Shown here: positions 15,795 through 24,944 of the stretch, piece by piece
Position numbering within the stretch: the stretch's first letter is position 1
Layout: every line of letters starts with the position of its first letter
NCBI GenBank assembly: GCA_002753735.1
Contig: PEAN01000004.1
Location: forward strand, 11,498-75,497
From: Magnetococcales bacterium DCbin4
GTDB taxonomy: Bacteria; Pseudomonadota; Magnetococcia; Magnetococcales; UBA8363
Reading direction: 5' to 3'
DNA length: 64,000 bases
The notes under the pieces: generated by a model
Told to the model about the DNA's origin: nothing
The model's input: only the letters and a program-made list of their open reading frames with translations
The model's database searches: none
Translations under genes and position numbers: made by a program

Positions 15795-18779
15795 ATGGAT
15801 CAACCTTCCTCCTCGAACCTGGAAGAAAGTCTTTGGCAGGCTCCCCAGGGCCGCATGGATGTCATGATCCGTGCTGCCATGATGAGACGCCACGCCTATA
15901 AGGCGACAGGGACGGTTTCCGGAGAGGATCGCGATGAAGGGGGTCGTGTGGATGGGGGATCTCTGGATCAGGGATTGAAATCTGGCGTGACCTTTTCCGG
16001 AGTACGGGAAGCCGTGGAGGATGTGTTCCGGGGCATGCCCGATACTGACGAGGTCGTTTTCAAACCCTCCATGGATTTGCAACCATCACAAGAAACGATC
16101 AGGCCTGATTTCAGAGAACAGATGGAAGAGAATGTGGCGGTCCCTGTCGTGAATGTCATGGAGGAACCGGGGCAACGGTTGGCTCCGCGACAACGGGAGC
16201 CTCACGTTGCATTATTGGGTGCACGTCTGTCCCTGGGGCAGACCTTGGATGGCGACGTGGGGTTGGGTGCCGACTCGGGTGGGATGAATGTGGAACGGGC
16301 CGAGGGGAATGTACCGATATTGCCCATCCGGAGGCGGCAAAGCACCGAGCCGACGCCATTGGAATTGTTTCATGCCATGGCACGCCGGCGGGAGGCATCG
16401 ATGGGTGGGCATCTGTTCGGAATCGATACGGAAGATGCCCCAGGGGAACAACCTGTCGTCAGTCGGCGTGTCGGCTCTGAGGCGGATTTGGACAGGCGAC
16501 CGGCTCCGCTTGCGCCTCGTGGATTGACATTACCGGAAACGTCTCGGGATGTACCGCAGGCTGGAGCCGCCCGGCGTTTTATCGAGGGTTTGACAGGGAA
16601 TCGGGGTCCCGGGTCGGGTGGGGTGCGACGGGATGAGGCGCCACAGGGGGCCATCGTATCGACGGTGATGGTTCCCGTCCCGATGGTGGAGGTACGGCAG
16701 GTGGCGACGGAGCAGGAACCCGGGGTGCAACCTGCGGAAGTACACCCGGAGGTGCGATTGACACCCCAATTCCACGAAGAGGGCCAGAGTGGTGCGTTTG
16801 CCCGCCTCCTCGACAAAAGCAAACGGTTCCATAAGGGGGTGGCTGGGACGGAGGAAGAAGCGGCGTGGGTGGAGGAAACGGCAACGCCCTCCCGGGTCGT
16901 GCGTGCTGTTCCGGCGGCGGTATTCCCGTGGCGGATTCCGACAACCGTTCAGGAACACCGATGGGCGGACATGCCGGCTGAATCAGGTGAGAAAACCCAG
17001 GGCAGAGGGGATTCGGAGGGGAGTGGGGAGGGTTTTTCACAGTCTGAGTTGAAGGTGTTCTCCAGTATTCAAAAGGTTGTGCCAGAGTTGGATGCGATGC
17101 CCGGGGCAGAGGTCGCGCCGATTGCGTCTGGGGCAGCGGTGTCGGTCGTTGCAGCGGGAGTGAAACCGGAGTTGGAGATTCCAGATCCATTGAGGGTGGA
17201 AGAAACCGCCCTGGGAGAAAATGCACGGGACGATTCAGTGATGGATCCACCGGTGGTGGCGAAACTCAAGGCGGCATCCGAGGTGGAACTCAAGGCAGAA
17301 CTCAAGGCAGAACCCGGGGTGGAACTTGAGGCGGCATCCGAGGTTGAACTCAAGGTAGAACCCGTGGTGGAACTCAAGGCGGCATCCGAGGTGGAACTCA
17401 AGGCAGAACTCAAGGCAGAACCCGAGGTGGAACTTGAGGCGGCATCCGAGGTTGAACTCAAGGTAGAACCCGTGGTGGAACTCAAGGCGGCATCCGAGGT
17501 GGAACTCAAGGCGGCATCCGAGGTTGAACTCAAGGCAGAACCCGAGGTGGAACCCGAGGTGGAACTTGAGGCGGCATCCGAGGTTGAACTCGAGGCAGAA
17601 CCCGAGGCAGAACCCGAGGCAGAACCCGAGGTGGAACTTGAGGCGGCATCCGAGGTTGAACTCGAGGCAGAACCCGAGGCAGAACCCGAGGTGGAACTTG
17701 AGGCGGCATCCGGGGTTGAACTCAAGGCAGAACCCGAGGCAGAACCCGAGGTGGAACTTGAGGCGGCATCCGGGGTTGAACTCAAGGCAGAACCCGTGGT
17801 GGAACTTGAGGCGAAATCTGACGTGGAGTCCGAGGCGCAACCGTTTGTACATTCGGGAGTAAAGGGGGGATCTGATCCTGAGCCTTTGGCATCGGGGTCA
17901 TCCGGATCGGTGGGATCTGGGATGGCAGGGATGAATGTTCCGGAACAGGGGTCAGAGACGTTTCGTTCCTGGTCGGAATGTTTGGATGATGAAGTGTTGA
18001 TGGAAGGTTTGCTGGACAGGGTCGATTCTGAACCGACGAAAATGGTGTTATCCCGTGTGCCATCACGATCGGGGGCACGGTCACGGAGGTTCGATCAGTG
18101 GCATTTTGCGTTGCTTTCGGTATTTGAATGGTTGAACCGGTTGTCCGGGAAGGTCATGCACACCTACATCGATCTGATTTCCCAGGGGGCGATGAGGTGG
18201 AGTCACTATTATACCAAACGCGGCAACCGTTTTTTTCAACAGGGAATGATTCATGACGCGGTGTTTTGTTACCGCAAGGCATTGGAAAAGGATGGCGGGA
18301 ACGTCGAGGTATTGTCGGGATTGGGACGGTGTTATTTAAAACTGGGTGCTTGTGACCGGGCGTTGGGTTTTCTGGAAAATGCGAGGCAACGGGATGAAAC
18401 GGGTGGTACATGGCTGGACGACGATCTGATCGTGGCTTATATTGGTTCTGGGCGGCACGGTTGGGCTGAGGGATGGATTCGTAAACAATTGGCGCGTGCG
18501 CCGAATGACCCCGGGTATCGATCCACCTTGTGGTTTCGCCTGGCGGAGGTGCTGGGGCATCTGGGTCGGCACGAAGAATCGGTATTGGCCTACAAGGAGG
18601 CGGTCGTGCTGGATCCCGAGCATGCGCAACATTTGCGTGCATTGAGTTCTGTCTTGCGTTTGGCAGGACAGGAGACAGCGACGTCGCACCATTCATATGT
18701 GGATGCCGGGCAACGATCCGGTGATCATCCGGTGATCAAGGAGACGCGCCATGAAATATCCCCACTGTCCCAATTGTAA
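15795..18779 (+). CDS. Large acidic-repeat protein with C-terminal TPRs (possible MamJ/MamA-like linker)
   Basis: A 994-aa soluble protein without transmembrane helices. Residues 1-490 are low-complexity and polar. Residues ~490-675 are a dense Glu-rich repeat built from VEL(K/E)A(E/A)(P/S)E-like units. After another linker, residues ~770-960 form TPRs (KRGNRFFQQGMIHDAVFCYRKAL, GRHEESVLAYKEAV) that recall MamA. Known MamJ has a central acidic Glu/Pro/Ala/Val repeat and tethers magnetosomes to MamK; this protein joins that feature to a MamA-like domain. It sits between mamA and mamB, where mamQ and mamR are usual, and its 3' end overlaps mamB by 29 bases. Function as a magnetosome-filament linker is inference. 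ATG 15795 is preferred to GTG 15786. Confidence 0.75.
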   Translation: MDQPSSSNLEESLWQAPQGRMDVMIRAAMMRRHAYKATGTVSGEDRDEGGRVDGGSLDQGLKSGVTFSGVREAVEDVFRGMPDTDEVVFKPSMDLQPSQETIRPDFREQMEENVAVPVVNVMEEPGQRLAPRQREPHVALLGARLSLGQTLDGDVGLGADSGGMNVERAEGNVPILPIRRRQSTEPTPLELFHAMARRREASMGGHLFGIDTEDAPGEQPVVSRRVGSEADLDRRPAPLAPRGLTLPETSRDVPQAGAARRFIEGLTGNRGPGSGGVRRDEAPQGAIVSTVMVPVPMVEVRQVATEQEPGVQPAEVHPEVRLTPQFHEEGQSGAFARLLDKSKRFHKGVAGTEEEAAWVEETATPSRVVRAVPAAVFPWRIPTTVQEHRWADMPAESGEKTQGRGDSEGSGEGFSQSELKVFSSIQKVVPELDAMPGAEVAPIASGAAVSVVAAGVKPELEIPDPLRVEETALGENARDDSVMDPPVVAKLKAASEVELKAELKAEPGVELEAASEVELKVEPVVELKAASEVELKAELKAEPEVELEAASEVELKVEPVVELKAASEVELKAASEVELKAEPEVEPEVELEAASEVELEAEPEAEPEAEPEVELEAASEVELEAEPEAEPEVELEAASGVELKAEPEAEPEVELEAASGVELKAEPVVELEAKSDVESEAQPFVHSGVKGGSDPEPLASGSSGSVGSGMAGMNVPEQGSETFRSWSECLDDEVLMEGLLDRVDSEPTKMVLSRVPSRSGARSRRFDQWHFALLSVFEWLNRLSGKVMHTYIDLISQGAMRWSHYYTKRGNRFFQQGMIHDAVFCYRKALEKDGGNVEVLSGLGRCYLKLGACDRALGFLENARQRDETGGTWLDDDLIVAYIGSGRHGWAEGWIRKQLARAPNDPGYRSTLWFRLAEVLGHLGRHEESVLAYKEAVVLDPEHAQHLRALSSVLRLAGQETATSHHSYVDAGQRSGDHPVIKETRHEISPLSQL
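17260..17820 (+). repeat. Tandem repeats encoding the acidic VELKA/EPE region
   Basis: About 560 bases of nested direct repeats, with units of roughly 18 bases (GAACTCAAGGCAGAACCC type) assembled into longer blocks of 60-70 bases that recur almost identically (for example around 17330-17395 and 17450-17490, and 17630-17700 and 17690-17760). All units are in frame. Such arrays change length easily by recombination and may also be misassembled. Confidence 0.85.
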
Positions 18780-19629
18780 AGGCACGGTGGTGTGGTACGC
18801 CTTTTCCATGAATGTGTTCATGGTCATCTTTAAGAGTGTTTTGGCGTTGTACAGCGGATGCTCGGCATTGGTTGCCGATGCATTCCATTCAGCGGCAGAT
18901 ATTCTCGCTTCCACCGTCACCATGATCAGCATGAAAATTTCCGGCAAGCCTGCGGATGAAGATCATGTTTATGGCCATGGCAAGATTCAGTTCATCTCAT
19001 CGGCCATCGTCGGCATCATTCTTCTGACCGGTGCGGCATTCATCATCATTGGTGCGCTGACGTCCATTATCAAGGGGGATTACAGTGCTCCCAATGCCAT
19101 TGCCTTGTTGGGGGCGGGGGTTTCGGTGATCGCCAATGAGTTGATGTACCACTATCAAAGTTGCGTGGGACGTGAAAACAACAGCCCCGCCATTATCGCC
19201 AACGCCTGGGACAATCGTTCCGACGCGATTTCTTCGATTGCGGTGATGATCGGTATTGGTCTGGCGGTCTTTGGTTTCCCGATTGCCGATCCTTTGGCAG
19301 CGGCAGGGGTTGCCCTGGTGATCATCCATATCGCCGTCGAGTTGATCAAGGATGCCATTGATGGTCTCATGGATGCTTCGCCCGAGGTGGAAGAGTTGCG
19401 TGAAATCTACAATGTGGTACGTAGCGTCAGTGGTATTCTGGGGGTGTCCTACATGCGTGCCCGGACGATCGGTGACGAGTTGCATGTGGAATTGAGTGTG
19501 GAGGTTGATGGTTCTTTGTATGTGTATGAAGGGGATGTCATCGTCGATGTCTTGAAGAAACGGATTATCAACGCGGTGGATCATATTGGTGGGGTTTATG
19601 TGTTCTTGACGCCCCATGAAATGGCATGA
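18751..19629 (+). CDS. mamB: MamB, cation diffusion facilitator (iron) of the magnetosome
   Basis: A 292-aa CDF protein with six helices and a cytosolic domain. It keeps the metal-site Asp residues in VADAFHSAAD and in NRSDAISS, the GHGK motif, and the NNSPAIIANAWDNRSDAISS block, which is nearly identical to Magnetospirillum MamB. A CPNC pair stands at the N-terminus. MamB is essential for vesicle formation and iron transport and works with MamM. AAGGAG lies just upstream of the ATG, inside the end of the preceding TPR gene. mamS follows 36 bases later. Confidence 0.95.
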   Translation: MKYPHCPNCKGTVVWYAFSMNVFMVIFKSVLALYSGCSALVADAFHSAADILASTVTMISMKISGKPADEDHVYGHGKIQFISSAIVGIILLTGAAFIIIGALTSIIKGDYSAPNAIALLGAGVSVIANELMYHYQSCVGRENNSPAIIANAWDNRSDAISSIAVMIGIGLAVFGFPIADPLAAAGVALVIIHIAVELIKDAIDGLMDASPEVEELREIYNVVRSVSGILGVSYMRARTIGDELHVELSVEVDGSLYVYEGDVIVDVLKKRIINAVDHIGGVYVFLTPHEMA

Positions 19630-19665
19630 TGTCGTCGTGAAGGAACGGTCATCGGGAAGGGAACC

Positions 19666-20289
19666 ATGAAGGTAGAGGAAGGCTTGGCATTCCTGGCGGC
19701 GGCGGTGATCGTGGTGATTGTCGTGGTGGCGCTTTTGCCTGATGCATTCTGGCATCATCAGGGTGACGGTCGTGAGCAGGCATTGTCTGTTATGGATCAG
19801 GGCGGGGGGCAGGCGTTGTTCGTGGCCATGCCGGGGGCCATGGCGAATCATTCCGAGGTGCCGGGATCGTTGTGGAACGGAGTACAACCGCATATGACGC
19901 CGGTGGCGGGGCAGAATGTGGGCAATACGGTTGCTGATCAGCCGGTGCCGCAACCGGGTGGTCCGTTGAATTTCGAGCAGGCCCCGCGAGTGCAATTTTA
20001 CGGGAAGGTGCAACAGATTACCGAAATTCAACAGAACGATGGTCAGATTCATATATGGATTCATGATCCGGTGGGGGGTGAAATGCAAATCTCTGTGGCA
20101 CCCCACTGGTTTTTGAAATTGGTGAATTGTCCATTGAACCATGACAGCACCGTGACCGGAATGGGGTTTCGCTTTGATCGCAAAAACAAGGATGCCCTGG
20201 TTTATGCCAAAAAAATTCAGGTCAATGGACGTATCTGTCATTTACGCAACGACGAGGGCTTTGCCCTTTGGTCCAACAAGTTGCGGTAG
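19666..20289 (+). CDS. mamS: MamS, magnetosome crystal-maturation protein
   Basis: A 207-aa protein with one N-terminal transmembrane helix (about 7-25), a variable linker, and a conserved C-terminal domain (about 105-200) with FYGKVQQITE, HIWIHDPVGGE and APHWFLKLVNC, the pattern I associate with MamS. In Magnetospirillum loss of MamS gives small, misshapen crystals. The ATG has GGGAAGG upstream. mamT follows after three bases, as in known clusters. Confidence 0.82.
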   Translation: MKVEEGLAFLAAAVIVVIVVVALLPDAFWHHQGDGREQALSVMDQGGGQALFVAMPGAMANHSEVPGSLWNGVQPHMTPVAGQNVGNTVADQPVPQPGGPLNFEQAPRVQFYGKVQQITEIQQNDGQIHIWIHDPVGGEMQISVAPHWFLKLVNCPLNHDSTVTGMGFRFDRKNKDALVYAKKIQVNGRICHLRNDEGFALWSNKLR

Positions 20290-20292
20290 GCA

Positions 20293-20811
20293 ATGAAGAA
20301 ACCGGCTCAAGGCAATCCCGGGGGGCGTTTGTTCGCGGGGGCCATGGTGGTGATGGTGCTTGTGGTTGCGGGGTTGGTGGCCAGAGAGCGTTTCGGCGGC
20401 TCTGTCAATCGCCTGTTTCAGGATTGGATGGCGACCGACAAGGTGTCGCGGCAGGTGAAGGGAGAAATTTTTGGTTCCATGCCTGCACCGACGGAGCCTT
20501 CCATGGACAAACCGGTGCGCGACATCATTGCACCGAAAAAAACGCGCAAGATTGTGGTCAAGATGATTCCCCAAATTAACCGTAATGCCAGGATTCCTCA
20601 TTCCTATTGGGGTCCCTGCACCAAATGTCACCTGATCATCGGCGGACCACCGCCCGGCAGCCAGCCGATCACCCCTGTGGGCAAAGCCTGGGAAAAAGCT
20701 TCTACGTTCAGAAAGGTCGGTCCCCCCATCCTGCCTGACTCCACCCGGCATCATCCCCCTTCGGGGCGTTGCATCAAATGTCATGACATCGTCGTGGAGG
20801 TTCCTATTTGA
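20293..20811 (+). CDS. mamT: MamT, magnetochrome heme protein
   Basis: A 172-aa protein with an N-terminal transmembrane helix (about 15-32) and two c-type heme motifs, C109-TKCH (after SYWGPC) and C160-IKCH near the end. MamT is a magnetochrome protein involved in crystal maturation, thought to pass electrons with MamE and MamP. It starts three bases after mamS with a weak ribosome site, so it is probably translated by coupling. It is the last recognisable mam gene of the run. Confidence 0.9.
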   Translation: MKKPAQGNPGGRLFAGAMVVMVLVVAGLVARERFGGSVNRLFQDWMATDKVSRQVKGEIFGSMPAPTEPSMDKPVRDIIAPKKTRKIVVKMIPQINRNARIPHSYWGPCTKCHLIIGGPPPGSQPITPVGKAWEKASTFRKVGPPILPDSTRHHPPSGRCIKCHDIVVEVPI

Positions 20812-21130
20812 GGGTGGGGAGAACGATCAAGAAGAAAAAGGGGTGTCCCTCTTCGCGGGAATGCTGGGGAATTGCTTCTGAATGATGATTTTTGCGATCA
20901 ATCAGAAACATGAACAAGCATCCAGGTGGGCTTCTCCTGGTGGCCGGACATGAATTTATTTTTCTGCGGGATGTTCCGGTGTCGGATCGGAGTGGCGTTT
21001 ATCGGGGGAGGGGATGGCGTCGGCAAAGATCATTCCATCATGGGATTTGCCGGGAATGATATTTATCAAGGAAATACTTCGGCAACATCTTTCAATATGG
21101 GGATTGGCCAAGGTTTGATGAAAATAATCC
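20812..21130. other. Intergenic region after the mam operon
   Basis: 319 bases without a convincing gene. The first 60 bases contain ATCAAGAAGAAAAAGGGG followed by a short CCC-rich return, a degenerate relative of the hairpins seen after mamF and mamM; it may be the operon terminator. The remainder shows no repeat or RNA that I recognise. It separates the + strand mam run from the convergent minus-strand nuclease gene. Confidence 0.5.
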
Positions 21131-22171
21131 CTATTCTGGATCCTGAAATACATCATCCAGGGTCTTGGCTTCGAGGATCCGGTCTCCCCAAAACTCAAGG
21201 GTGTCCCTGTTTGCGGATTGGATCTGATGGATCGATGCCTCGGTCAGGGGGCCGAAACGCCGTTGAATCAGGCGTAACAGAAGGGCAGCTTCTCCCTCCT
21301 GCAATCCTTTTTGGATCCCTTCCTGGCGTCCTTCCTGGCGTCCTTCCTGGCGTCCTTCCTGGCGTCCTTCTTGAAATCCTTCCTGTCTGCCCTTGGACCA
21401 TCCCTGGGCCTGCCACGCCTTGGTCCATTCCTGTACCGTTTCAGCCAGCATGGTATCCACCTCCAGCAAGTCGTTGAATTCCGGGACGGTTTGTCCTGGC
21501 ACTTTTTGTGGCAACAGAACCCGTCCCAACATGACGGTGAAGGCCCGTCGCAAGCTTGATTGTTCCGGGGCCTGCAACCACAGGATCAATTGTTTGACGA
21601 CCTTGTGGATCTCCTCGACGGTCCTGCTCTTTTCCAACCGGCAAAGTGCCATGACAAGATTGTGTTGAGTCGTCGGTTCGGTGTTGTGATACCGAACCAG
21701 GTCGATCAACAGGTAGCGCACTCGCGGGCGGTATTGATCGAGTCCTCCGGGGATGGGTTGGACCAGCTCCGCCACATCGAGGGCCGAGGTCCATTTCCGT
21801 TTGCCATTGTAGAGAACCACCGGAAGAATGGCCGGGAGTCGATTCTGTCGCTTTACGACGCCCGATTTGACCAGGTCCTGGTACAAAAGCATGATGTAGG
21901 TGGCGATCCGGATCGACATGATCCAATCGACCGTCGATTGAAATTCCAGCAATAGATAGATGAACAACCATTCTTTGCCCCAGCGGACCCGCCAGATCAC
22001 ATCGTCTTCACGATCACGCAAATCGTCGGTCACGAAACTGCCGCTGACTTTTTCCAGGGTTGAAAAGTCGAGTTGTCTGACCCATTCTTCTTTAACGAAT
22101 CCTTCAAGGAGATCCCGGACCATGTCGGAATGGCTGAACAGCAGTTTGTAGCTTGAGTCATGGTCGGACAA
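21131..22171 (-). CDS. Rpn family recombination-promoting nuclease / putative transposase
   Basis: A 346-aa protein of the YhgA/Rpn family, PD-(D/E)XK nuclease-fold proteins that promote RecA-independent recombination. The N-terminus (SDHDSSYKLLFSH) and the YLLLEFQS core strand with ILPVVLYNG are family marks. A Gln/Glu/Gly-rich segment with repeated RQEG units (about 270-290) leads to a C-terminal DUF4351-like piece (LLLRLIQRRFGPL...LDDVF). The start is a TTG at 22171; the next Met is 16 residues in. It borders the magnetosome island and converges on mamT. A second, different member lies at 28756. Confidence 0.85.
   Translation of the reverse strand: MSDHDSSYKLLFSHSDMVRDLLEGFVKEEWVRQLDFSTLEKVSGSFVTDDLRDREDDVIWRVRWGKEWLFIYLLLEFQSTVDWIMSIRIATYIMLLYQDLVKSGVVKRQNRLPAILPVVLYNGKRKWTSALDVAELVQPIPGGLDQYRPRVRYLLIDLVRYHNTEPTTQHNLVMALCRLEKSRTVEEIHKVVKQLILWLQAPEQSSLRRAFTVMLGRVLLPQKVPGQTVPEFNDLLEVDTMLAETVQEWTKAWQAQGWSKGRQEGFQEGRQEGRQEGRQEGRQEGIQKGLQEGEAALLLRLIQRRFGPLTEASIHQIQSANRDTLEFWGDRILEAKTLDDVFQDPE
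21319..21366 (-). repeat. Four 12-bp tandem repeats (RQEG)
   Basis: CTTCCTGGCGTC occurs four times in a row on the + strand, encoding four RQEG units in the nuclease gene on the minus strand, with a degenerate copy after it. Such stretches are common in this nuclease family. Confidence 0.9.
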
Positions 22172-22336
22172 GGAACACCCCGATTCGTATTGCCGTCGTT
22201 TCTTGAACCATCCTTAATCCGGTTCAAGCTTAATCGCCATCACCAGCAAAGGCAAGCCGATTCCAAGGTGGTGTCGTTTTGTTGGATTGCTTGATTGTAC
22301 CCAATGATTCTCATGATGTTACTTGTCTGCCAATTT

Positions 22337-24283
22337 TTATGTTGAGGGTCTGGATGCGGCCAACTGGTTCCAGAACAAGGTTGGAATGGGTTGGTTCAAC
22401 ATGGCCAACGCCACGAAAAACAACCAGAGGGCGTTGAGGGTTGGGGGGGTATTCATGGGCAGTGTGGCATGGATTGCCTGAACCAGGGTGCGCAGGTGTT
22501 CATCGCTCAGGGAGGTCAGTTCATGCAGTGCCCGATCCATCGCCTCCAGACCGCAGGCGCTGGCCGGTTCAAGTTGACAACCGTGATTTTTACCCAGTCC
22601 CAAAGCCTTGATGCCACGCGCAAAAGCCTCTGCCGGGGGATCGCCGCCGACCCGGGCGGTGAGGGAGAGGCAGATGGAGAGGGGTTTCGCATGTTTGCGG
22701 AAGGTGCTGACCCGCCGGTGACCGGGGACTTTGAACGCTTCGGGCGCCAGGGTGGACTGCACGATTTTTTCCATGCTGTATTCCACCAGGCTGATTTTCC
22801 GGTCGAGACGAATCAGCGATTTGACTGTGGCCAGGAGGTTGGTGCGGTCGTTCTGGTTCAATCCCGCCAGGGCCATGGTCGATAATCGTACCAATGCCAG
22901 TTGTGCCGCCGGGTCGGTGTTTGCCAGGAGTGGCAGCAGTTGTTCCGTCGTTTTGACCCGGGATTCCGATTCCGACCGGGAAAGAAAGGCAATGGCTTGG
23001 TCTTGATCGGAGGAGGCTCCGATCAGCAGGGCGTGGAACAGGGATACATTGGTTTCTGATTGGGCCAATGCCCGAACCAGGTTGCGATGGACTTCCGTCA
23101 CGATCTGGCCTGCCTCCAGCATGGCATCGGCCAGGGCCACACCCTCGTTTCCCCCCTTTCCCCGGGTCGCCAACGCTGCATCGGTTGGCTGGGGATGGGG
23201 GGTATCACTGCCGTTCAGGCCATACCAACGTCCCTGAATCAGTTTGGGGAACGTCCCGGAATAACCGGGGTCCAATAGCCTGATACGCTCCAGCAAGGGG
23301 GGGTGGGTATCGATCCAGTCAAAGATTGAAGGGGCCGAGGTTTGGCTGAAGTAAAAATGGCGATATTCTTCGCAACGGGGATCACGGATACGGGAGCCGC
23401 TGCTCAGACCGCCGATTTTCTGCAACGCCTGCGACAACCCTTGGGGATTGCGGCTGAACTGGATTGCACTGGCATCGGCGAGGTATTCCCGTTGCCGCGA
23501 TACCGCAGCCTGGATCAAACGGTTGAAAAAAAGAGCCAGTGACCCCAGAAACCACATGGCATATCCCACGAGGATGCCCAACAGGGCCACACCTTCGCCC
23601 TGCCGTGCCCCACCCACGTTCAGATTGCTCCAGGCTTTTTCCGCCAGGGTTCTACCGGCGACGGGGAGCATCTGTACCCCGGCCAACAGAATCATGATGC
23701 GCATGTTGAGTCGGGTGTCACCATTTGCGATATGACCGATTTCGTGGGCGGCGATCCCCTGTAATTCGTCGCGTGTCAACCATTCCAATCCGCCACGGGT
23801 GATGGCGACGACGGCATCCCGGGGGGTATATCCGGCGGCCAGGGCATTGATGCTGTGGTAGGCGTCGAGGATGTAGATGTGTGGGGTCGGGATTCTGGCT
23901 GCCAGAGCCATTTCCTCGACGACGTTGATCCACCGTTTTTCTCCGGGGTGGGATGAAGCGGGATCGGCGGGCCGTCCTCCCAGGCGTCGGGCGACCGCCA
24001 CACCCCCGATGGATAGATTGCGCCACGCGCGCACCATGCCGAAAAGAACCACCAATACCGTCAGGATATGAATCGATGCGATGCGTTCGGGACGGTACGG
24101 TGATGCGACGGGATCCTCCATGAAGACCCATTGCATGGAAAAAATGGTATAGAGGAAATACAGCGCATGAAACGCCATGGCCACCGACATCAGTGACCAG
24201 GGGAACAACAACATGATCTGCAAGGTCCGCCGCCGGGCCACGGTTTGGCGATCAAAGAAACGGCCCGGTGACGTCAGGTTCAT
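22337..24283 (-). CDS. M48 family membrane zinc metalloprotease
   Basis: A 648-aa protein. Two hydrophobic helices at about 28-50 and 68-85 precede the protease domain with HEIGH at 180-184 and the third zinc ligand E266 in REYLAD; further helices lie at about 195-212 and 232-256. The C-terminal ~330 residues are a soluble helical extension not found in HtpX. HtpX-type proteases degrade damaged membrane proteins. The gene is 18 bases downstream of lemA, and M48 and LemA genes are often neighbours. I do not recognise the C-terminal region. Confidence 0.88.
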   Translation of the reverse strand: MNLTSPGRFFDRQTVARRRTLQIMLLFPWSLMSVAMAFHALYFLYTIFSMQWVFMEDPVASPYRPERIASIHILTVLVVLFGMVRAWRNLSIGGVAVARRLGGRPADPASSHPGEKRWINVVEEMALAARIPTPHIYILDAYHSINALAAGYTPRDAVVAITRGGLEWLTRDELQGIAAHEIGHIANGDTRLNMRIMILLAGVQMLPVAGRTLAEKAWSNLNVGGARQGEGVALLGILVGYAMWFLGSLALFFNRLIQAAVSRQREYLADASAIQFSRNPQGLSQALQKIGGLSSGSRIRDPRCEEYRHFYFSQTSAPSIFDWIDTHPPLLERIRLLDPGYSGTFPKLIQGRWYGLNGSDTPHPQPTDAALATRGKGGNEGVALADAMLEAGQIVTEVHRNLVRALAQSETNVSLFHALLIGASSDQDQAIAFLSRSESESRVKTTEQLLPLLANTDPAAQLALVRLSTMALAGLNQNDRTNLLATVKSLIRLDRKISLVEYSMEKIVQSTLAPEAFKVPGHRRVSTFRKHAKPLSICLSLTARVGGDPPAEAFARGIKALGLGKNHGCQLEPASACGLEAMDRALHELTSLSDEHLRTLVQAIHATLPMNTPPTLNALWLFFVALAMLNQPIPTLFWNQLAASRPST

Positions 24284-24301
24284 GGGATACGCCCCTGTGG
24301 A

Positions 24302-24904
24302 TTAAAAGGTCACCTGTACCGCTGCCCGTTCTTCCGCTGTCAGGTCATCCCAGGGCATCGCCTCCTGGAACCCCGCCATTCGGGCAACCAGGGTATCGGG
24401 AAAGCTGGCACGGCGGGTGTTGTAGACCATGACGGCATCGTTGAAGGCCTGACGGGCAAAGGCAATGCGATTTTCCGTTGAGGTCAGTTCTTCATGAAGA
24501 CGGGCCATGGTTTGGTCCGCTTTGATCTCGGGATATTGTTCCACGACGGCAAACAGGTTGCCCAAAACCCCTCCCAGGCGTTGTTCAGCCCCCATCAAAG
24601 CGCCCATGGCTTCGGGGGTGGGTGATCGATCCGCGGTTTTGCGGGCGGTATCGGCATGATTGCGGGCGTTGATGACCGCCTCAAGGGTTTGCCGTTCATG
24701 CCGCAAATAGCCTTTGGCGGTTTCAACCAGATTGGGAATGAGGTCATGACGGCGTTTCAATTGGACGCTGATTTGGGAAAAGGCATTTTTACGTTCATTG
24801 TCCAACCGCACCAGGCGGTTGAAGAGTGTGATGCTGTAGAAGATTGCCACGAGAAGGGCGGAAACTGGAATATACCAGGTGATGGTTGCGGCGGCCGGAT
24901 TCAT
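24302..24904 (-). CDS. lemA: LemA family membrane protein
   Basis: A 200-aa protein with an N-terminal helix (about 9-28), then the LemA core: FNRLVRLDNERKNAFSQI, QLKRRHDLIPNLVETAKGYLRHE, and NTRRASFPDTLVARMAGF. LemA proteins have a short outside N-terminus and a helical soluble domain; their job is unclear. The ATG follows GGGAGG. It lies between the dehydrogenase gene and the M48 protease gene in one minus-strand run. Confidence 0.92.
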   Translation of the reverse strand: MNPAAATITWYIPVSALLVAIFYSITLFNRLVRLDNERKNAFSQISVQLKRRHDLIPNLVETAKGYLRHERQTLEAVINARNHADTARKTADRSPTPEAMGALMGAEQRLGGVLGNLFAVVEQYPEIKADQTMARLHEELTSTENRIAFARQAFNDAVMVYNTRRASFPDTLVARMAGFQEAMPWDDLTAEERAAVQVTF

Positions 24905-24944
24905 GTTCACCTCCCAAACGATGTAATTTCGTCGTGGTGTTGGC

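Noticed and set aside
17069..17785. Ser/Ala/Gly-rich minus-strand frame opposite the acidic repeat
   Set aside because: It is a by-product of the repeat read backwards; the + strand frame continues into TPRs and fits the operon.
18751..19629. Ordinary zinc CDF transporter (FieF/ZitB)
   Set aside because: The NNSPAIIANAW and NRSDAISS blocks and the position between magnetosome genes identify it as MamB.
20926..21477. 183-codon plus-strand frame after mamT
   Set aside because: Most of it lies opposite the Rpn-type nuclease gene, with a repetitive Leu-Pro-Gly-Val composition coming from the antisense RQEG repeats.
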